DNA of 64,000 bases from Prochlorococcus marinus str. AS9601 (GTDB lineage: Bacteria > Cyanobacteriota > Cyanobacteriia > PCC-6307 > Cyanobiaceae), in NCBI RefSeq assembly GCF_000015645.1, contig NC_008816.1:1302001-1366000 (forward strand), in the 5' to 3' direction. Position 1 is the first letter of the stretch. Each line of letters starts with the position of its first letter. Of this stretch, positions 11,099-19,439 are shown in pieces. The notes under the pieces are model-generated. The model was not told where the DNA came from. It saw nothing but the letters and a program-made list of their open reading frames with translations, and made no database searches. Made by a program: the position numbers and the translations under genes.

Positions 11099-11701
11099 TC
11101 ATTCATTCCAAATATTTATCGATCTAGCGTTATCACCCCATAATTTATCCAACCTTTGATCTCTACCACATGAGAATCTATAGAATTTGTATTTTAATTC
11201 ATTTCTCTCAGCAAAATCCTGATGATATTCTTCAGCCAACCAAAATTGACCTTTTGATTTTAACTCTACAGATATTTTTTCTATTGGCACTCTCAACTCA
11301 TTGGAGGCCGAAACAATTGCATTTATTGCATCACTTTTCTCAGTTGCATCTTTGAAAAAGATTACTGGCCTATATGAATCTCCACGATCACAAAATTGAC
11401 CTTTGCCGTCCAGAGGATCAATATTTCTGAAATAGAGCCTAAGTATCTCGGGTAAAGTTACCAAATTGGAGTCATAGTCGATCAAAACCACTTCTTGATA
11501 TCCTTCATGATTTTCGTAAGTAGGATTTTGCAAATCTCCACCTGAATAGCCACTTTGAACAAAATTTATCCCCTTTAAAGACTCTAAATCATGTTCTAAG
11601 CACCAAAAACAACCTCCTGCAAGAATCAATTCATCTGCAAAAGCGTTGACAGGGGTCATAAATAGTGAAAAAGCGACTATTAGAGGTAACAAATATTTCA
11701 T
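11099..11701 (-). CDS. msrA: Peptide-methionine (S)-S-oxide reductase with signal peptide
   Basis: Repairs oxidised methionine. The active-site motif GGCFWC (Cys31 nucleophile, Cys34) is followed by GYSGG and the substrate-binding YEEYHQDF-like segment (here LAEEYHQDF). Residues 1-22 form a clear signal peptide (hydrophobic stretch, then PVNAFA), so the enzyme should act in the periplasm or thylakoid lumen rather than the cytoplasm. Distal to lpxB by 16 bases on the same strand. Confidence 0.9.
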   Translation of the reverse strand: MKYLLPLIVAFSLFMTPVNAFADELILAGGCFWCLEHDLESLKGINFVQSGYSGGDLQNPTYENHEGYQEVVLIDYDSNLVTLPEILRLYFRNIDPLDGKGQFCDRGDSYRPVIFFKDATEKSDAINAIVSASNELRVPIEKISVELKSKGQFWLAEEYHQDFAERNELKYKFYRFSCGRDQRLDKLWGDNARSINIWNE

Positions 11702-11717
11702 TTTTTTATTATAAAGT

Positions 11718-12896
11718 TCAAATAATAGAATTAATAATCTCTTTTGCAGTTCTTTGGACTACACCTTCTTCACCTAATTCTTTTTTTAAAAAAGCATAAC
11801 CTTTTTTTATTTTTATCTTTTCTGACTTTCCCTCTAGAATCCTGCAAGATTTATAGAAGATTTTATTTTCGTCAAACTCTTTCTGTACAAATTCAGGAAT
11901 TATTAATTTATTAACTAATAAATTTACAGGGGAGATAAATCTTACTTTGAAATTGAGTATTTTTTTAGCAATAAAAGCAGTTACCCTACTTACTCTATAA
12001 CCAACAATCTGTGGAATTCCATATAAAGCTAATTCCATATTAACTGTCCCAGATTTACAAAAAGCAATTTTAGTAAGCGAATAAATATAAGGCTTTAATT
12101 TTGCACTATCTTTTTGAGAAATAACAAGACCTTTAACTTGATATTTCCTGAAGGCTTTTTTGAATATTTCATCAAAAGCCCTCCTACAGGAGGGAATATA
12201 GACAACCAAACTTGGATATTTTTGTTGTAATTTTTTAGCCGCTCTCATAAAAGTAGGTAAAATATATCGTAATTCTTGAGGTCTTGATGCGGGCATCAAA
12301 AGTAGAATGTTTTGATCTGGGCGAAGATTCAGAATAGTTCTGGCATTTTTCTTTAAAGGAAGTTTTTTTGTCAAATCAATCATTGGATGACCAACCCACA
12401 AAACATTTCCACCCCTTTTTTTATAAAAAACTGCTTCTTTCTTGAAAATCGCAAAAATTTTATCAGAAAATTTTATTAGATTTGTCGTAGTATTGTTGCC
12501 AACCCTCCAAGCCCACTCTTGAGGCGCGATATAGTAAAAAATTGGAACATTAGTCTTCGATCTTTTTAATTTAGTTCCAATTTTTATATTGGGGCCCATA
12601 TAGTCAATCAAAATTAAGCAATCAGGCGGATTTTTTTTTAGTAATTTATAGAACCTTTTTTGAATTCTTATTGTTGGAAGAATAAGAGGTAAAGCCTCCC
12701 AAATCCCTATTGCACTAATTGATGTAGTATCTTGAAGAATTTTTACACCTTCTTTCTTCATCCTTTCACCACCTAATCCGCAAATTTCTAAATCTATGAA
12801 TTTCTTTTTAGCTTCCTCTAATAATGCTTTTGATAACAAACTTCCGTGCAAATCACCAGATACTTCTCCAGTACTTATAAATATCTTTTTATTCAT
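11718..12896 (-). CDS. lpxB: Lipid-A-disaccharide synthase
   Basis: GT19 glycosyltransferase condensing UDP-2,3-diacylglucosamine with lipid X. 392 residues, starting MNKKIFISTGEVSGDLHG, the typical GEXSGD start of LpxB; other conserved segments are PQEWAWR, VGHP, LLMPASRPQEL and a CKSGTVNMELAL region. Start overlaps the lpxA stop by 4 bases (ATGA), indicating translational coupling within the lipid A operon. Confidence 0.95.
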   Translation of the reverse strand: MNKKIFISTGEVSGDLHGSLLSKALLEEAKKKFIDLEICGLGGERMKKEGVKILQDTTSISAIGIWEALPLILPTIRIQKRFYKLLKKNPPDCLILIDYMGPNIKIGTKLKRSKTNVPIFYYIAPQEWAWRVGNNTTTNLIKFSDKIFAIFKKEAVFYKKRGGNVLWVGHPMIDLTKKLPLKKNARTILNLRPDQNILLLMPASRPQELRYILPTFMRAAKKLQQKYPSLVVYIPSCRRAFDEIFKKAFRKYQVKGLVISQKDSAKLKPYIYSLTKIAFCKSGTVNMELALYGIPQIVGYRVSRVTAFIAKKILNFKVRFISPVNLLVNKLIIPEFVQKEFDENKIFYKSCRILEGKSEKIKIKKGYAFLKKELGEEGVVQRTAKEIINSII

Positions 12897-13735
12897 AAAT
12901 TCACTACTGGCATTGGTCCTCGTCTTTCTTTAGATATTGACTCTTTTAAAAAATTACATAATTTTGAAGATGAAAGATCTAATTCTCTGTTCATGGCTTT
13001 TTCTAATGAATTTGTAATAGTATCGCTAGATTTAAAAAGAAGATTCCAAGTACTTTGAAGTAATTTAAAATCAAAATCTTTGTTTTCCATCAAACCACTT
13101 CTTTTAATTCCAATCCTATTCAAACCTCTTAATCTTCCTGGATGTCCTTCTGCCAAACAAAAAGGAGGTACATCCCTATCTACTCTTGTCATTCCTCCAA
13201 TCATTGCCAAATATCCAATATGTACAAATTGGTGGATACCTAAACAGCCACCAATAATAGCTTTTTCTTCAATCTTTACATGGCCTGCAACTTGAACACT
13301 ATTTGATAAAACTATCCCATTTGCAAGTTCACAATTATGGCCAATGTGGGAGTAAGCCATTAACAAATTATTATTACCAATAATAGTTTTCTCTCCTTCA
13401 TCAGTTGCCTTATTTATAGTTACGCATTCTCTAAAAGTATTATTATCTCCAATGATTACTTCGGTAAATGCCCCCTTATATTTAAGATCTTGGGGATCAA
13501 GTCCTATAAACACATTAGGGAAAACTTTATTGTTTATTCCAATTTTAGTTCTTCCAGTAATAACAGCATTCGGTCCTATCTCCGTTCCTTTCCCAATAGT
13601 CACATCAGGACCGATAATAGCTCCTTGAGCGATAATGACCCCATCATGCAGTTCTGCCTTTGGATCAACAAAAGCGTTTGGGTGAATTTTAACACCACTA
13701 AAGATTGACTTTGATTCAGTATTTTTATTTTCCAT
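12893..13735 (-). CDS. lpxA: UDP-N-acetylglucosamine O-acyltransferase
   Basis: First step of lipid A synthesis. 280 residues of left-handed beta-helix with hexapeptide repeats (HPNAFVDPKAELHDGV, GPDVTIGKGTEIGPNAVI), the catalytic-His region YSHIGHNC and the chain-length region around GCLGIHQFVHIG. The C-terminal helical domain is present. Lies 4 bases after fabZ and overlaps lpxB. Confidence 0.95.
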   Translation of the reverse strand: MENKNTESKSIFSGVKIHPNAFVDPKAELHDGVIIAQGAIIGPDVTIGKGTEIGPNAVITGRTKIGINNKVFPNVFIGLDPQDLKYKGAFTEVIIGDNNTFRECVTINKATDEGEKTIIGNNNLLMAYSHIGHNCELANGIVLSNSVQVAGHVKIEEKAIIGGCLGIHQFVHIGYLAMIGGMTRVDRDVPPFCLAEGHPGRLRGLNRIGIKRSGLMENKDFDFKLLQSTWNLLFKSSDTITNSLEKAMNRELDLSSSKLCNFLKESISKERRGPMPVVNL

Positions 13736-13739
13736 TTTC

Positions 13740-14198
13740 TTAGTCGACTAATGAGAACATTAATTCTCCAGAACAAACCAACTTCCCATCAACATGAGCC
13801 TCACCTTTAACTTTGCCAAATCTTTGTCTTTTAATACTTAATAAATCACAAGAAATTATCAATTGATCTCCAGGTACAACAGGTTTTCTGAATTTAACAT
13901 TATTGATTCCAGCAAAGACGAAAAGTCCTTTAGGAAGATTCTGCATCTGGGTTACTATGATTCCCCCAACTTGAGCCATTGATTCAACAATGAGTACTCC
14001 TGGCATTAAGGGCCTTTCAGGAAAATGGCCCTGAAATTGAGGCTCATTTATAGTTACATTTTTTACTGCAACAGCTCTCTCCCCAGGAATATTCTCTATG
14101 ACTTTATCTACAAGAGCAAAGGGATATCTGTGAGGTAATAAACCTAGTATGTTCTCAGATGAGAGTTGATTATTTTCACTGGATAATTTCTTTTCCAA
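13740..14198 (-). CDS. fabZ: 3-hydroxyacyl-[ACP] dehydratase
   Basis: Hot-dog-fold dehydratase of fatty acid elongation. 152 residues with [14 protein letters not shown] (catalytic His in LPHRYP) and [20 protein letters not shown] containing the catalytic Glu. In the common bacterial order lpxC-fabZ-lpxA it competes for the same hydroxyacyl-ACP substrate as LpxA. Gaps of 17 and 4 bases to its neighbours. Confidence 0.95.
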   Translation of the reverse strand: MEKKLSSENNQLSSENILGLLPHRYPFALVDKVIENIPGERAVAVKNVTINEPQFQGHFPERPLMPGVLIVESMAQVGGIIVTQMQNLPKGLFVFAGINNVKFRKPVVPGDQLIISCDLLSIKRQRFGKVKGEAHVDGKLVCSGELMFSLVD

Positions 14199-14215
14199 AA
14201 CGATTAAAGATAAAG

Positions 14216-15052
14216 TTAATTTTTTAGCGATGAGGCTAATAAAGCATTTAAAGAGTGTGACCCTTTATATACTAAAATTTGAGCCTTAGGTAACCCTACC
14301 AAAGCCAAGTCCCCAATAAGGTCTAAAATTTTATGTCTTATTGGTTCATTATCAAATCTTAATGGTGGATTAACCCATTTTTCACCGTCACAAACAAGCG
14401 CATTTTCCAAACTTCCTCCTTTTATTAATCCAAGTTCACTTAACTCTTGAAATTGATCTTTAAAACCAAATGTTCTGGCAGGAGCAATCTTTTCAACAAA
14501 ACTTTTTGGATTTAAATCAATCACAAAAGTTTGATTTCCAATTGCTTTATAGTCAAAACTTATGGTAGATATAATTGTAGTTTTTTCAGAAGGAGTTGCT
14601 GCTATAACTGAGTCTTCTTTATTTAAAATTATTGATTTATTAATCTCTCGAAAGAAATTATCTGGTCTAGGAGCTTTTTTTATCCCTACTTCTTCAAAAT
14701 CTCTAACCCACTGAATTGCCGATCCATCTAAAAGAGGAATCTCTTTCCCGTCAACTTCAATATGTATATAACTCAATCCACAACCTGCCATTGATGATAA
14801 TAAATGTTCGATAGTATACAAATTTCTACCCCCTAATTTAACAGCTGTACAAAGCATCGTACTTCCAATTAAATCCTGAGTTAACTTAAAAATCTCGTCT
14901 GGTTTATCCCTGAAAGATATATAAAACCCTTCTTTCTCATAAGAGGAAATTATAACTCTCGTTTTTTCTCCACTGTGTAGGCCTATACCTTCTCTGGAGA
15001 TAACACCCGCCAGGGTATAACAATGATCATAATTAGCAGGCCAAGAAAACAC
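14216..15052 (-). CDS. lpxC: UDP-3-O-acyl-N-acetylglucosamine deacetylase
   Basis: Zinc deacetylase, committed step of lipid A synthesis. 278 residues with GIGLHSG near the start, TIEHLLSS (zinc-binding His), the DGSA segment and the C-terminal [13 protein letters not shown] carrying further zinc/catalytic residues. The start is GTG, directly abutting the bamA stop (no intergenic base), which indicates coupling with bamA. Confidence 0.95.
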   Translation of the reverse strand: MFSWPANYDHCYTLAGVISREGIGLHSGEKTRVIISSYEKEGFYISFRDKPDEIFKLTQDLIGSTMLCTAVKLGGRNLYTIEHLLSSMAGCGLSYIHIEVDGKEIPLLDGSAIQWVRDFEEVGIKKAPRPDNFFREINKSIILNKEDSVIAATPSEKTTIISTISFDYKAIGNQTFVIDLNPKSFVEKIAPARTFGFKDQFQELSELGLIKGGSLENALVCDGEKWVNPPLRFDNEPIRHKILDLIGDLALVGLPKAQILVYKGSHSLNALLASSLKN

Positions 15053-17191
15053 TTAAAACTTCCATCCAACTCCAAGTGTATATCTCCAATCTCCACTTAG
15101 GTCTTTGCTAGCAAAATCTAATCTTAGTGGACCTATTGGTGTTTTAACCCCAACTCCCCCTCCAAGGGAAAAACCAGAACCTGATTTCTTCAATAATTTA
15201 CCTGGTTTTCCAGGAACGTCCTTTTGAGAGCCTAAATCACTTCCACCATCGACAAATAAAGCTCCTGATATCATTCTCCAAACTGGGAATCTATATTCTA
15301 CTGTACCCTCAACAAAACTTCTACTTACAGCCAAATCACAAGATCCCCAACCTCTAACAGATGATGTTCCTCCCATACAAAATGCTTCGTAAGGAGGTAA
15401 TTCTCCAAGAATAGTTCCTGCTTTAAATTGAAATCCAATAGCTTGCGGACAGTCTTCGCTATTAGCATTACTTGACTTACACGCTTTCGTTAAATTTATT
15501 AATTTTGTTGGAATGAAAAATGAATATGAGGCTCTCATTCTATTAAATGTTGGAGAGTTTTCCCCCATAGAAAAAAATTGTTCAGTACCAAAGCTAAATT
15601 TATTTCCTGCAGTTGGGTTGATGGAATTGTTTAAATTATTTCTAGAAGTACTTGCGATAACACTCACTAATGTATTTTCTTCAGGGCATGAATCATCATT
15701 TGGAGTAAATCCAATACAAATAATATCGCTTATATTATTTCTGGTTGTGGTTGGCGTCCTATCACCATAAGGTTTCTTGTTTCCATCACCATCAATCATC
15801 TTAACCTTCTTAAAATTCATTCCTGCAAGAATTCGCCATTTAGAGATCTTAAATGGATCTCCGCCATTAAATGGCCTTGAGAAAGAAAATCCACCTCCTG
15901 TTTTTTCTAAAACTATTGATGAAAAACTATCAGAGCTAGATGGTATTTGATCATCTACTGAATATAATTTCCCATGCTTTTCACTTTTAAATTCTTGTGG
16001 ATAATCTCTACTTAAAAAAATATTTGTTCTAAAAGATGTTTTATGTTTATCTCCTTTAATCCATGGATCAGATAATGAAAAATTATAGGTGGTTGAATAT
16101 TCTCCAAAATTTAAATTTAAATTTGTAGACCATGCTCTTCCTAGTGCATTTGTTTCCTGCAAACCAATTGTGGCAAAGATACCCGAACTATTGCTATATC
16201 CAAGTCCACCTGTAAGTGATCCTGTTCTTTGCTCGCTCACATCTAAAAAAATAATGACTTGATCAGGATTTAAATCATCAGGGCCAAGAGAAACCTTTAC
16301 ATCATCAAATAATGATGTGGCATAGAGTCTACCGATATCTGCTTCCAAAATTTTTCTATTAAATATTGAACCAGGTTGCGTTTTTAATTCTCTCTTTATG
16401 ACCCAATCTTTTGTTTTCCCTTTTCTAGGTTTTCCATCAGTAACAAATTCACCATCAGAATCTGGGAATCTTATTTTTACGTCAGATATAATTCCCTCAG
16501 AAACTTTTAATGCTATTACTCCGTTGTCTGAGATTCTATCGGGGCCATTAATTCTAGCTAAAGAATAACCCTCTTTTTCATAACGTTTTTTTATTATTTG
16601 TATCTTATTTTGAAATTCATTTAAGTTCAGAGTTGTCCCATAATAGTTATTAAAAATATCATCTACGTATTCATTAGAGATTACAGAGTTAACTGGTTGA
16701 AGTTCAACTTTCTTCAAGATTGGATTAGGCACTACATTTACAATCAGCCTCACGCCTAGTGGCCCTTCTTGAGATTTTATTTTGACTCCTGAAAACCAAC
16801 CACTAGCATATATTGCATTTAGGTCTTGATTTAAAATTCGATTATCAACAATACTTCCAGGTTTTATGCTCATAGAGTCATATGCAGCCAATTCTAGTTT
16901 TCTACCCTCAGGATGATTTTCCCAACCTTCGATAATTATTTCTGAGATAAGAACACTTTCTTCAGTAATATCATTTTTATTTTCTGCAAGAAGAAAATTT
17001 TTCTCTTGTTTAGTATCAATCCCTTGAAATAAACCATTATTAATATTTTGTATGTCTAAGGTTTTTATTGATTGATCAACATCATTTGGCAAGAACTTAG
17101 CGGCCAGTTCTGAATTATTTGATATCAAAATCAAAGGAGAGCAGGCAACATTTGTGAAAACCTTTCCAAATTTTAAAAAATGTTTTTGCAT
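15053..17191 (-). CDS. bamA: Outer-membrane assembly protein BamA/Omp85 (D15 surface antigen)
   Basis: Beta-barrel insertase of the outer membrane, homologous to Toc75. About 712 residues: N-terminal hydrophobic export signal, three POTRA-type repeats (about 70-310, e.g. the ISDVKIRFPDSDGEFV region), then a 16-strand barrel ending in an aromatic residue (final residues GVGWKF). The barrel lock motif appears as VRGWGSCDLAVSR. I prefer ATG 17191; an in-frame TTG at 17206 adds five residues. Heads the lpxC-fabZ-lpxA-lpxB group, linking protein and lipid A export. Confidence 0.92.
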   Translation of the reverse strand: MQKHFLKFGKVFTNVACSPLILISNNSELAAKFLPNDVDQSIKTLDIQNINNGLFQGIDTKQEKNFLLAENKNDITEESVLISEIIIEGWENHPEGRKLELAAYDSMSIKPGSIVDNRILNQDLNAIYASGWFSGVKIKSQEGPLGVRLIVNVVPNPILKKVELQPVNSVISNEYVDDIFNNYYGTTLNLNEFQNKIQIIKKRYEKEGYSLARINGPDRISDNGVIALKVSEGIISDVKIRFPDSDGEFVTDGKPRKGKTKDWVIKRELKTQPGSIFNRKILEADIGRLYATSLFDDVKVSLGPDDLNPDQVIIFLDVSEQRTGSLTGGLGYSNSSGIFATIGLQETNALGRAWSTNLNLNFGEYSTTYNFSLSDPWIKGDKHKTSFRTNIFLSRDYPQEFKSEKHGKLYSVDDQIPSSSDSFSSIVLEKTGGGFSFSRPFNGGDPFKISKWRILAGMNFKKVKMIDGDGNKKPYGDRTPTTTRNNISDIICIGFTPNDDSCPEENTLVSVIASTSRNNLNNSINPTAGNKFSFGTEQFFSMGENSPTFNRMRASYSFFIPTKLINLTKACKSSNANSEDCPQAIGFQFKAGTILGELPPYEAFCMGGTSSVRGWGSCDLAVSRSFVEGTVEYRFPVWRMISGALFVDGGSDLGSQKDVPGKPGKLLKKSGSGFSLGGGVGVKTPIGPLRLDFASKDLSGDWRYTLGVGWKF

Positions 17192-17227
17192 AATACTTTT
17201 TATCAAGATAAATAAGTCATTATTTAT

Positions 17228-17959
17228 TCAATTAGGTAGTAGAAAATCGTTCATTCTTCGGTGAATTTCAGTATAAGCTTCAATTAGACCACCTAAATCA
17301 TTCCTAAATCTATCTTTATCTAGACTTACGATTGTATCATTTTTTTGATTTAAATCCCACAATCTACAATTATCAGGGCTTATTTCGTCCGCAAGAAGTA
17401 TATTATTTCTAAAGTCATAACCAAATTCCAACTTGAAATCCACAAGTTGAAGTTGAATACTTTTAAAAAAACTTTTCAGGATTACATTAATCTTCAAAGT
17501 TAACTTTATTATTAACTCTAAATCATGAGGACTTAGTATGTTCATTAATTCAATTCTATCTTTTGTGATAAGGGGATCATTAAGTTCATCATTTTTAAGA
17601 TAGATATCAATGAGTGGTTTTGATAGGGGAGTTCCAGGTTTAATAGTCGTTTGTTTACATAAGGAGCCATAAGCAATATTTCTTAGAACAATTTCTAATG
17701 GTATAACTTTTATTTTTTTTGCAATAATCGTGTTTCATTTCAAGTTCAATAAAATGAGTTGGTATATCATTTTAATGAGAATTCAAAATTCTTGCACTTA
17801 TTAAGCAATTAAGTTTGCCTTTTCCTTCAAATTTTTCTTTTTTAACGCATTAAAAGCTGTAGCATCATCTTTAAATTCAATTTTTACTTTATCTAAATCA
17901 TCATGAGTAAATACTTTTTTTGCTTTGCCTTCATAAATCAATTTATATTTATTATTCAT
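17228..17959 (-). pseudogene. purC: SAICAR synthetase purC, reading frame broken by clustered indels
   Basis: Residue-level matches to PurC occur along the whole interval but not in one frame. The start [17 protein letters not shown] reads from ATG 17959; the frame then shifts and meets stops; the last part from about 17730 down (KVIPLEIVLRNIAYGS, later VDFKLEFGYDF and DEISPDNCRLWD) reads cleanly to 17228. Minimal repair needs one base added to each of six short A/T runs, at 17838-17843, 17785-17788, 17780-17781, 17770-17773, 17738-17740 and 17733-17735, giving about 245 codons. PurC is normally essential for purine synthesis, so either the sequence is faulty here, or the gene is truly broken. 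Confidence 0.85.
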
Positions 17960-18103
17960 TAATTTAAAACCTTATTATGATTACTAAATTACTTTTTGTA
18001 ATTAACATAAATATTAGAGATCAATCTTAAATGATCTTAAATGATTTCATTTCATCTTAACTGATTATTCATCAAAACCTCAAAACCTTAAAAAAACGAA
18101 TAT
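17960..18103. promoter_or_regulatory. Divergent purC-purD promoter region with 10-bp phased repeats
   Basis: The 144-base gap between divergent purC and purD contains ATCTTAA at 18024 and 18034, a degenerate ATTTCAT at 18044, and ATCTTAA again at 18054, so the units recur every 10 bp. A helically phased direct repeat is what a multimeric activator site would look like; the binding protein is unknown. It does not match the 11-bp-period Pho box. Confidence 0.35.
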
Positions 18104-19435
18104 ATGGGAAGTCATTCACCAAGTTCTAGGAGCTCTATTAGATTAGAAAATATATTAATAATTGGAAATGGCGGGAGAGAAAACTCTTTGGCTTGGGCTA
18201 TTCAAAAAAATGAATTAGTTAAAAAAGTTTATTTAATACCTGGCAACGCTGGTTCAGAAAGAATAAATAAATGTAAAAGAATAAAAATTGATATAAATAA
18301 TAAAAATGAACTAGTTGAAAAGCTTGATTTTTTGAAAATAGATTTAGTTGTTATCGGACCAGAAATACCTCTAGCAAATGGATTAGCTGATTTTCTTCGC
18401 AAAAAAAATTTTAAAGTATTTGGTCCTAATAAAGATGGAGCAAAATTAGAATTTAGTAAATCTTGGGCAAAGGAATTTATGCAAGACGCAAATATTCCAA
18501 CTGCAAACTTTTGGAAAGTCAATTCTTTAGAAGAAGCCAAAAAAATCATCAATTCAGCATCAATTCCATTGGTAGTAAAAGCAGATGGTCTAGCTTCAGG
18601 TAAGGGTGTTTTTATTCCTAATTCAAAAGATGAATGCTTTGCAGCTGCAGAGTCAATTTTTAATGGTAGATTTGGCAACTCTGGGAATATAGTTGTTCTA
18701 GAAGAAAAAATTCAAGGGCCAGAAGTTTCAGTTTTTGCTTTATGCGATGGGAAGAGATACACATTACTTCCAACCGCCCAAGATCACAAAAGACTTAATG
18801 AGAAAGATAAAGGACCAAATACAGGTGGTATGGGAGCCTATTCTCCTGCCCCATTATTAACAGAAGCTTACCTTGACAGAATTATTAAAGAGATAATTGA
18901 ACCTACAATAGATGAATTAAATAAAAGAAATATTGACTATAGAGGTGTAATTTACTTTGGGTTAATGATCACAGAATCTGGGCCTAAAGTTATAGAATAC
19001 AATTGCAGATTTGGTGATCCAGAATGCCAGACAATAATGCCTTTGATGGATCAGAATTTCGTATTTCTTTTAGAGAAATGTTCAATGGGAAATTTAACTA
19101 GTGGTGAAAAAATTAATACATCTGATAAAGTTAGCGGTTGTGTAATAGCGACCTCACAAGGTTATCCTTTCGAATATGAAACTGGATTTGAAATAAATAT
19201 AGGTAAGATTGATTCGAATGATTGTCAAATTTTCGACTCAGGTACCTCTTCTAATGAAAATGGGAAATTATTAACTAGTGGAGGAAGAGTCTTAAGTGTT
19301 GTCTGCCAAGATAAAGATTTCGATTTGGTTTTTGAAAAAGCATACAAGAATTTAAAAAAAATCCATTTTAAGGGAATTTACTTCAGAAATGACATAGGTT
19401 ATCAAGTCAGAAAAAACTTTTCAAAGGAGAATTAA
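18104..19435 (+). CDS. purD: Phosphoribosylamine-glycine ligase
   Basis: ATP-grasp enzyme of the second step of purine synthesis. 443 residues: N-domain beginning at ILIIGNGGRENSLAWAI, central ATP-grasp with VVKADGLASGKGV, and EYNCRFGDPECQ metal-binding segment. The first 15 residues (Ser-rich) precede the conserved core; the true start may be slightly downstream, but only this ATG is well placed. Followed after 4 bases by the histidine kinase gene. Confidence 0.95.
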   Translation: MGSHSPSSRSSIRLENILIIGNGGRENSLAWAIQKNELVKKVYLIPGNAGSERINKCKRIKIDINNKNELVEKLDFLKIDLVVIGPEIPLANGLADFLRKKNFKVFGPNKDGAKLEFSKSWAKEFMQDANIPTANFWKVNSLEEAKKIINSASIPLVVKADGLASGKGVFIPNSKDECFAAAESIFNGRFGNSGNIVVLEEKIQGPEVSVFALCDGKRYTLLPTAQDHKRLNEKDKGPNTGGMGAYSPAPLLTEAYLDRIIKEIIEPTIDELNKRNIDYRGVIYFGLMITESGPKVIEYNCRFGDPECQTIMPLMDQNFVFLLEKCSMGNLTSGEKINTSDKVSGCVIATSQGYPFEYETGFEINIGKIDSNDCQIFDSGTSSNENGKLLTSGGRVLSVVCQDKDFDLVFEKAYKNLKKIHFKGIYFRNDIGYQVRKNFSKEN

Positions 19436-19439
19436 GATT

